From Verrucomicrobiota bacterium (GTDB lineage: Bacteria; Verrucomicrobiota; Verrucomicrobiia; Limisphaerales; UBA11320): a stretch of 64,000 nucleotides of DNA. This document shows, piece by piece, positions 59,294 through 64,000 of this stretch. The stretch covers positions 1 to 64,000 of the forward strand of contig JACQFQ010000008.1 in the NCBI GenBank assembly GCA_016199985.1, written 5' to 3'. The position numbers and the translations under genes are program-made. Under the pieces are notes generated by a model, which worked only from the letters and a program-made list of their open reading frames with translations, did not search any database and was not told the origin of the DNA. Each line of letters opens with the position of its first letter. The first letter of the stretch is position 1.

Positions 59294-60073
59294 GTGGAGC
59301 CGACTGTTCAGCGCCCTCAACCTCCGCCGGGGGATCCGCCTGTCGAGGTGGTCTGGGAGGACGGCGACATCCTGGTCGTCAACAAGCCCGCCGACCTGGT
59401 CTGTCATCCCACCAAGACCGACGAGTACTCCAGCCTGATTGGGCGGGCGCGATTGCATCTGAGAGCGACGTCGGAGTCTCCTCCTCACCTGATCAATCGG
59501 CTCGACCGTGAAACCAGCGGATTGGTCCTCATCGGCAAGACCCCCGCGGCCGCGCGGGAGTGGCGGCTTTGTTGGGAGGCCGGCGATGTGGAAAAGACCT
59601 ACGAAGCCATTGTTCATGGGCGTGTGGCGTCCGAAGAGGCCTGGGTCGAGGCTCCCTTGGGGAAGGATCTCGCGAGCGCTGTGGCGATCAAGGACGCGGT
59701 TCGTCCAGACGGTTTGCCCGCGCGAACACACTATCGCGTGATCGGCCGCGGGGAACGAGAGGGCGCCCCGTTTACCTGGCTGCGCGTCACTCCTCAAACC
59801 GGAAAGAAGCACCAGATCCGCATCCATCTCGCCCACATCGGACATCCCATCGTCGGCGACAAGATCTACGGAGGCGACGAGCGGGTTTACCTGGCCTTCG
59901 TGGAAAAGCGGATGTCCGATGAGCAAAGGCGTTGGCTCATTCTGGGCAATCACGCGTTGCTCGCGGCGGAACTCAAGGCGGCTTGCGGCGGTAGAGCGTG
60001 GCATTTCATCGCCGCCCCCGGATCCGAGTTCCGCGAGTTCCGCGACCGCGTCTTTGTTTCCGCGAAACCCTAG
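59294..60073 (+). CDS. RluA-family pseudouridine synthase
   Basis: A 259-aa RluA-type pseudouridine synthase that isomerises uridines in rRNA or tRNA. The catalytic Asp is in LINRLDRETSGL (Asp71). Other marks are VVWEDGDILVVNKPADLVCH, WEAGDVEKTYEAIVHG and TGKKHQIRIHLAHIGHPIVGDKIYG. There is no S4 domain. The start is put at GTG 59294, which has GAGG just upstream; a TTG at 59267 overlapping the HIT gene is also possible. Its stop and that of the convergent membrane gene share CTAG. Confidence 0.92.
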   Translation: MEPTVQRPQPPPGDPPVEVVWEDGDILVVNKPADLVCHPTKTDEYSSLIGRARLHLRATSESPPHLINRLDRETSGLVLIGKTPAAAREWRLCWEAGDVEKTYEAIVHGRVASEEAWVEAPLGKDLASAVAIKDAVRPDGLPARTHYRVIGRGEREGAPFTWLRVTPQTGKKHQIRIHLAHIGHPIVGDKIYGGDERVYLAFVEKRMSDEQRRWLILGNHALLAAELKAACGGRAWHFIAAPGSEFREFRDRVFVSAKP

Positions 60074-60831
60074 GGACGAATGGACGGCTTTCCGTTGAGC
60101 GAGTCCGCCCAATGGCTGAGAAAGAACTTTTTCTCCACGGGCAGAAACGTGGCGCCGACGCCGACAAACGGTCGGAGCGCCGTGGTCATCTGGAGTCCGA
60201 CCACGACATACACCAGCATCCAAACCTTCAGCCCAAGATTGGAGCTTCCTTGGAGTTGTTTGAATCCGTGGTTGAGAAAACGAAGGCCAAACAGGGTTGC
60301 CGTCAGCCAGAAGAGCAGGTGCAACGCTCCCATCGCCGCGACGGACTGTGTGGATTGCGAAAAGACCCACGCCACCGGAGCGAAGCCGAGCAGCAGAATC
60401 GTGACAAGAGCGGCGAGGCCGGCGACCAAGAGGAGGATGTCCTGAACACGGGCTTTGGATCCTCCAAGGGCCCCGAAGACGTAGAGGCTCGGCAGGCAGA
60501 TCAGTCCAGTCAGGAGCATTCCGAGACCGGTCTTCACTGGAGCGGCCCAGTACTGATCTCCGCCCGAGAAACTCCCCACCACGATCCCGTAGATCATCGC
60601 TCCCAGCGCCGCGATGAGCAGGAGCGCAAGCGCCTGGCGGGATCTGCCTTTGGCGGCGGGGTCGCCCACAACACGCGATGGGTCGCGCAGAAGCGCCTCG
60701 ATCAACATCCCCATTCCTTGGATGGGCAGCGGCGGCTTGGGCGTCGATGGAACGGGCGACGGAGCCTGGGAGGGGTTCGTCGTCGATGAGACGCCAGGCA
60801 GCGGAGGAGGACCTTGTTCAGGAATGTTCAT
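60070..60831 (-). CDS. Multi-pass membrane protein, paralog A
   Basis: A 253-aa membrane protein. A Pro-rich cytoplasmic N-terminus (GPPPLPGVSST, PKPPLPIQG) is followed by LIEALLRDPSRVV and then about six membrane helices, starting ALALLLIAALGAMIYGIVVG, which suggest a Yip1-like or similar fold. Near the end it reads TTALRPFVGVGATFLPVEKKFF. This is closely parallel to the neighbouring protein (RPFVGSPGLPVEFLR), so the two arose by duplication and may work as a pair. The gap to the upstream gene is 14 bases. No function is known. Confidence 0.82.
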   Translation of the reverse strand: MNIPEQGPPPLPGVSSTTNPSQAPSPVPSTPKPPLPIQGMGMLIEALLRDPSRVVGDPAAKGRSRQALALLLIAALGAMIYGIVVGSFSGGDQYWAAPVKTGLGMLLTGLICLPSLYVFGALGGSKARVQDILLLVAGLAALVTILLLGFAPVAWVFSQSTQSVAAMGALHLLFWLTATLFGLRFLNHGFKQLQGSSNLGLKVWMLVYVVVGLQMTTALRPFVGVGATFLPVEKKFFLSHWADSLNGKPSIRP

Positions 60832-60845
60832 AGAAGTAATCGGTG

Positions 60846-61550
60846 TTAGGAAAACAAGCGGACCAAAGCGCGGAAAACGGCCTCAAAAAAGTTGCCTTGG
60901 AAGGCGTCGGCCCGGAGAAACTCAACAGGCAATCCCGGCGAACCCACAAAAGGACGCAGCAACCACGAGAACTGGCTCCCCAGGAGGAGATTCATTCCCA
61001 GCCACGCCGTCCAAACGCGCAAGGCGGGAGGCCGATCGCCCGAAAGCGACAGGATCGTTTGAAACAGGCGGACGTTGCCAACAATCCCGGCCAGGGCGAG
61101 GGAGCCCACGTTGACAATCAGGATAAGCCCGTGCGCCGCGCCGCGTTGCGCGCTGTCCATCGAAGGCGAGCTTACAACCAGAAACAGCAACAGGGGAGCC
61201 AGGCTCGCAAGAATGGTCGCGCAAATCGCGAAGCTCGCGAGGATTGCCGCCAGCGATTCCTTGAAACTGATCGAGACGCCCAGCAACGGCGCCGCCATCC
61301 CGTTGATCAGGCTGTTGCCCAGCGCTGTGAGCGTCAATACGAGAGGGAGCTTCAGCGCGCTGAAAACGCCCTGAGCCGGAGACCTCCACGCGCCCAGCGC
61401 CGCGCCATAGATCGCTGTCCCGGCCACAATTACGGCAAGACTAATCCCCATCTCCCTCCATCCACACCTCCGCGCCCATCCCCGCATCATCTCCTCCTCC
61501 CCGCGGAGCAACCGTCCTATCAGGCTGTCCAGTATTTCGCTTTGCCTCAC
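60846..61550 (-). CDS. Multi-pass membrane protein, paralog B
   Basis: A 234-aa membrane protein. The GTG start at 61550 is inferred by alignment to paralog A: LIGRLLRGEEEMMRG matches LIEALLRDPSRVVGD, and TAIYGAALG matches AMIYGIVVG. About six membrane helices follow (ISLAVIVAGTAIYGAAL, LVLTLTALGNSLINGM, LLLFLVVSS). The C-terminal signature RPFVGSPGLPVEFLR is shared with paralog A. It is the first gene of a two-gene minus-strand operon, facing the PQQ gene divergently. The open frame extends upstream without support. Confidence 0.8.
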   Translation of the reverse strand: MRQSEILDSLIGRLLRGEEEMMRGWARRCGWREMGISLAVIVAGTAIYGAALGAWRSPAQGVFSALKLPLVLTLTALGNSLINGMAAPLLGVSISFKESLAAILASFAICATILASLAPLLLFLVVSSPSMDSAQRGAAHGLILIVNVGSLALAGIVGNVRLFQTILSLSGDRPPALRVWTAWLGMNLLLGSQFSWLLRPFVGSPGLPVEFLRADAFQGNFFEAVFRALVRLFS

Positions 61551-61636
61551 AAAGTAACAGACCGCGGATGAGCCATTCCGTTCAAAAGCGATGAGTTCCC
61601 GCTTGGCGGTGAGTGCCCGGCGGACTAAGGAGAAGG

Positions 61637-63124
61637 ATGCATTCGCAAGCGTCTTCCGGGATCCGCCGTGGAATCGTTTGGTCGGCCGGGGCCGCGAGAG
61701 CGCGTGGCTTGGCTTGCGGCCTTGTGATGATCGTCGTTGCGACGGCGAACGCGGCGGACGACGCATGGCCGCAGTTTCGGGGGCGCCGAGGGCTGGGCAT
61801 TGCGTCGGGAGCGACGCCTCCCACTCACTTTGGCCCGTCGTCCAATCTGCAATGGAAGGTGAATCTTCCCTCCGGGAACAGCTCTCCTTGCGTGTGGAAG
61901 GATCGCTTGTTTTTGACCGGGTATGACGGGCGGGCTCTGGAGACGTTGTGCCTCGATCGCGGGACCGGGAAAACATTGTGGAGGCGATCGGCGCCCGCGA
62001 CGAAGGTGGAAGCGACGCATCGATTGGGCAACCCGGCGACGCCCACGCCGTGCGTCGACGGATCGCGAATCTACGCCTATTTCGGATCGTTCGGCGTTGT
62101 CGCTTACAGCCTGTCCGGCGAGGAGCAATGGGCGACGCCGCTGCCCGCGCCCGATGTGGAGTTCGGAACGTCGGCGTCGCCCATTCTTGCGGGCGATCTC
62201 CTGATTCTCATTCGCGACCAGGACGACCATTCTCAGCTCCTGGCGCTGAACACTTCCAGCGGACGCGAGGCTTGGAGAGTTGAGAGGCCGATGTTCCGTC
62301 GGAGCTTCTCGAGCCCCTTCCTGTGGGAGCACGACGGCGCGCAGGAGATCGTCGTGCCCGGCTCCATCTGGCTGAAGTCCTATGAGCCGCGGGGAGGTCG
62401 GGAGCTCTGGAGCTACTCCGGAACCTCCCGGGTCGGGACCACCACGCCGGTCGCGGAAGGCGATTGGCTTGTGTACGCCAGCTGGAACATCGGCGGCGAT
62501 TCGGGCAGCCGCATCAGCATGCCGCCCGCCGAGCAGTTCTTCATCGAGCACGACGCGGACAAGGATCGCCGGCTTTCGAAGGAGGAGATCCCGGCCGGTC
62601 CCGTGCGCGAACGCTTTTCTCAGATGGACATCAACCGCGACGGCTACGTGTCGCCCGATGAGTGGGAGATGATGCGCGAGATGTTCGACAAGGCGAGCAA
62701 TGGCGTGTTTGCGATCCACGCGGGCGCTCGAGGAAATCTCGGGGAGACAAACCTGGCCTGGAGATCGACTCGAAGCCTGCCTTACGTCTCCTCGCCTTTG
62801 GCGCACCAGGGGCGTGTCTTCACGATGAAGAGCGGCGGATTGGCCTCTTGCTACGACCTCAAGACCGGGAGGGCCTTCTACCAGGACGAGCGCGTGGGCG
62901 CGGTGGGCGACTACTATTCCTCGGCGATCGTCGCCGACGGCAGGATCTACATTGGATCCCAAAGCGGGATGATGGTGGTCCTGCGCGAAGGCGAGTCGCT
63001 GGAGGTTCTCGCCCGAAACGATCTGGGGCAGCCCGTGATGGCGACGCCCGCGGCGGTGGGCCGCAGCCTGTATGTTCGCGCCGGAGACACCCTCTTCGCG
63101 TTCGCCGGCGGCGAATCGCGATGA
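61637..63124 (+). CDS. Exported PQQ-type beta-propeller protein with EF-hand pair
   Basis: A 495-aa exported protein, signal sequence LACGLVMIVVATANAAD. PQQ-like WD-type blades occur on both sides: DDAWPQFRGRRGLG, KVNLPSGNSSPCVW, RSFSSPFLWEHDGAQEIV, LWSYSGTSRVGTTTPVAEG and MATPAAVGRSLYVRAGDTL. Between blades, about residues 305-345, two EF-hand loops are inserted: DADKDRRLSKEE and DINRDGYVSPDE, both with most calcium-ligand positions filled. AAGGAG precedes the ATG at 61637, which decides the start. A calcium-dependent scaffold or binding protein is likely; no catalytic residues are certain. Confidence 0.88.
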   Translation: MHSQASSGIRRGIVWSAGAARARGLACGLVMIVVATANAADDAWPQFRGRRGLGIASGATPPTHFGPSSNLQWKVNLPSGNSSPCVWKDRLFLTGYDGRALETLCLDRGTGKTLWRRSAPATKVEATHRLGNPATPTPCVDGSRIYAYFGSFGVVAYSLSGEEQWATPLPAPDVEFGTSASPILAGDLLILIRDQDDHSQLLALNTSSGREAWRVERPMFRRSFSSPFLWEHDGAQEIVVPGSIWLKSYEPRGGRELWSYSGTSRVGTTTPVAEGDWLVYASWNIGGDSGSRISMPPAEQFFIEHDADKDRRLSKEEIPAGPVRERFSQMDINRDGYVSPDEWEMMREMFDKASNGVFAIHAGARGNLGETNLAWRSTRSLPYVSSPLAHQGRVFTMKSGGLASCYDLKTGRAFYQDERVGAVGDYYSSAIVADGRIYIGSQSGMMVVLREGESLEVLARNDLGQPVMATPAAVGRSLYVRAGDTLFAFAGGESR

Positions 63125-63136
63125 CCGCCCGCCCGG

Positions 63137-64000
63137 TCATTTGCCGATGCAGAACTGGCTGAAGATCGAATCGAGCAGATCCTCGGTCGATGTTTTTCCC
63201 ACGACCTCTCCCACCGCGGCGGTGGCGATGCGCAGCTCCATGGCGGCCAGCTCCAGCGCCTGATCCTCGCGCAGCGTTGAAACGCATCGCTCCAGCGCCT
63301 CGCGCGCGCGGATGAGCGCGCGCTGGTGCCGGGCGTTGATCGCCGCCTGCAGCATCTCGGGCTGGAGTCCGCCACCGCAAACCGTTCGAACAATCGCGTC
63401 CTTCAGCTCCTCGATTCCCGCCCCGGTCGCGCAGCTCACCGCGACGCTCGCCGCCGAGGGCTGGGAGGATTCGCGGCGGGCGGGCAGATCGCTCTTGTTG
63501 AAAACCACGACGTGGGCCCTCCCTTCCAGCTTGCGGCTCAGCTCCACGTCGTCCGCGTCGGCGGGTTGCGTGAGATCAACGACCCGCAGGATAAGCTCCG
63601 CGCGCGCCAGGGTTTCTTCGCTCCGGCGAATCCCCTCGCGCTCGATCGCGTCTTCGGACCGCCGCAATCCCGCTGTGTCGATGAACACGATCGGCAGCCC
63701 CCGGATATTCGCGGTCTCCTCGATCGTGTCCCGCGTGGTGCCTTGAACGGGAGAAACAATCGCCCGCTCATGGCCCAGGAGCTGGTTGAGCAGGCTCGAT
63801 TTCCCCGCGTTGGGCGGGCCGATGATCGCCGCCCGCACGCCGCGTCGCAGGATCTGGCCCTCGCGAGCGGAGCGCAGCAGGCCCTCGATGAACGCCGCTG
63901 ATGCGGTCAGGCGTTCCACCAGCCGGCTCAGAGCGTCGGGGGCGATGTCCTCATCGGGAAAATCGATGTGGGCCTCGATGTGCGCGAGCGTCTTCATGAG
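63137..64000 (-). CDS. mnmE: tRNA modification GTPase MnmE, C-terminal part (partial at window edge)
   Basis: The visible 288 codons cover the central-helical and G domains and the C-terminus of MnmE, which with MnmG makes the wobble-uridine carboxymethylaminomethyl modification of tRNA. The G1 loop is GPPNAGKSS, G2 TTRDT, G3 DTAG and G4 NKSD; the protein ends with the family-typical FCIGK, whose Cys is essential in E. coli. The gene runs beyond base 64000, so the N-terminal formyl-THF-binding domain is not seen. It converges on the PQQ gene. Confidence 0.95.
   Translation of the reverse strand, partial: LMKTLAHIEAHIDFPDEDIAPDALSRLVERLTASAAFIEGLLRSAREGQILRRGVRAAIIGPPNAGKSSLLNQLLGHERAIVSPVQGTTRDTIEETANIRGLPIVFIDTAGLRRSEDAIEREGIRRSEETLARAELILRVVDLTQPADADDVELSRKLEGRAHVVVFNKSDLPARRESSQPSAASVAVSCATGAGIEELKDAIVRTVCGGGLQPEMLQAAINARHQRALIRAREALERCVSTLREDQALELAAMELRIATAAVGEVVGKTSTEDLLDSIFSQFCIGK

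Overview
The window is high-G+C bacterial DNA, most likely from a free-living Verrucomicrobiota member close to the Pedosphaera/Limisphaera group. The phylum is inferred from gene content: a DUF1592-type cytochrome protein coupled to a DUF1552 protein with a Tat signal, CotH-like proteins, a PQQ-propeller protein with EF-hands, a fused SpmA-SpmB protein, several very large secreted mosaic proteins, and a recurring C-terminal module ending in FFRL/FYRL. Shine-Dalgarno sequences are mostly weak. I saw no rRNA, tRNA, transposase, integrase or CRISPR array.

Layout. 1-4600 looks like an accessory patch with lower G+C by eye: a 16-bp tandem repeat array, a beta-helix surface protein, a translationally coupled partner, and the decayed remnant of a second copy of the beta-helix gene. 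4857-8318 (minus) carries a GT2 glycosyltransferase and a sugar-metabolism set (aldo/keto reductase, ROK protein, SDR). 8523-10361 holds a GNAT and a FemAB-like transferase, followed by a secreted two-module protein (minus). 12951-17339 holds a prenyl synthase, a CoA-binding protein, two small coiled-coil/tail-anchored proteins and a degenerate vWA protein. 17490-21242 is a proteostasis block: Hsp20, Lon and a LolA-like protein. 21316-23421 is an ECF sigma operon ending in a membrane TPR protein. 23961-28235 contains the C-terminal half of a split CarB, a lipoprotein and an ABC-F ATPase.

28243-36052 holds a CotH protein, the DUF1552/DUF1592 pair, and divergently a GTP-dependent PEP carboxykinase. 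36204-42608 holds a DUF4038 glycosidase, a short chlorite-dismutase-family protein, a BaiN-like flavoprotein, an LRR protein, a lipoprotein and a Nif3 protein, with a Nudix hydrolase abutting Nif3. 43164-56268 is devoted to two secreted giants: a 1071-aa lamin-tail/Ig protein and a 3043-aa metalloprotease mosaic with Calx-beta domains, a seven-blade delta-60 propeller and a P-domain. 56458-64000 holds SpmAB, NrdR, an unknown protein, HIT, RluA, two tandem membrane paralogs, the PQQ/EF-hand protein and the C-terminal part of MnmE, which runs off the end.

Together the genes suggest a heterotroph with a heavy investment in secreted, calcium-binding and carbohydrate-active proteins and ordinary housekeeping functions between them. 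The least explained structures are the decayed beta-helix paralog and its tandem-repeat leader, the start-codon hairpin of hsp20, the shared C-terminal module of the secreted proteins, the split CarB, and the small-gene neighbourhoods beside ispA and nrdR.
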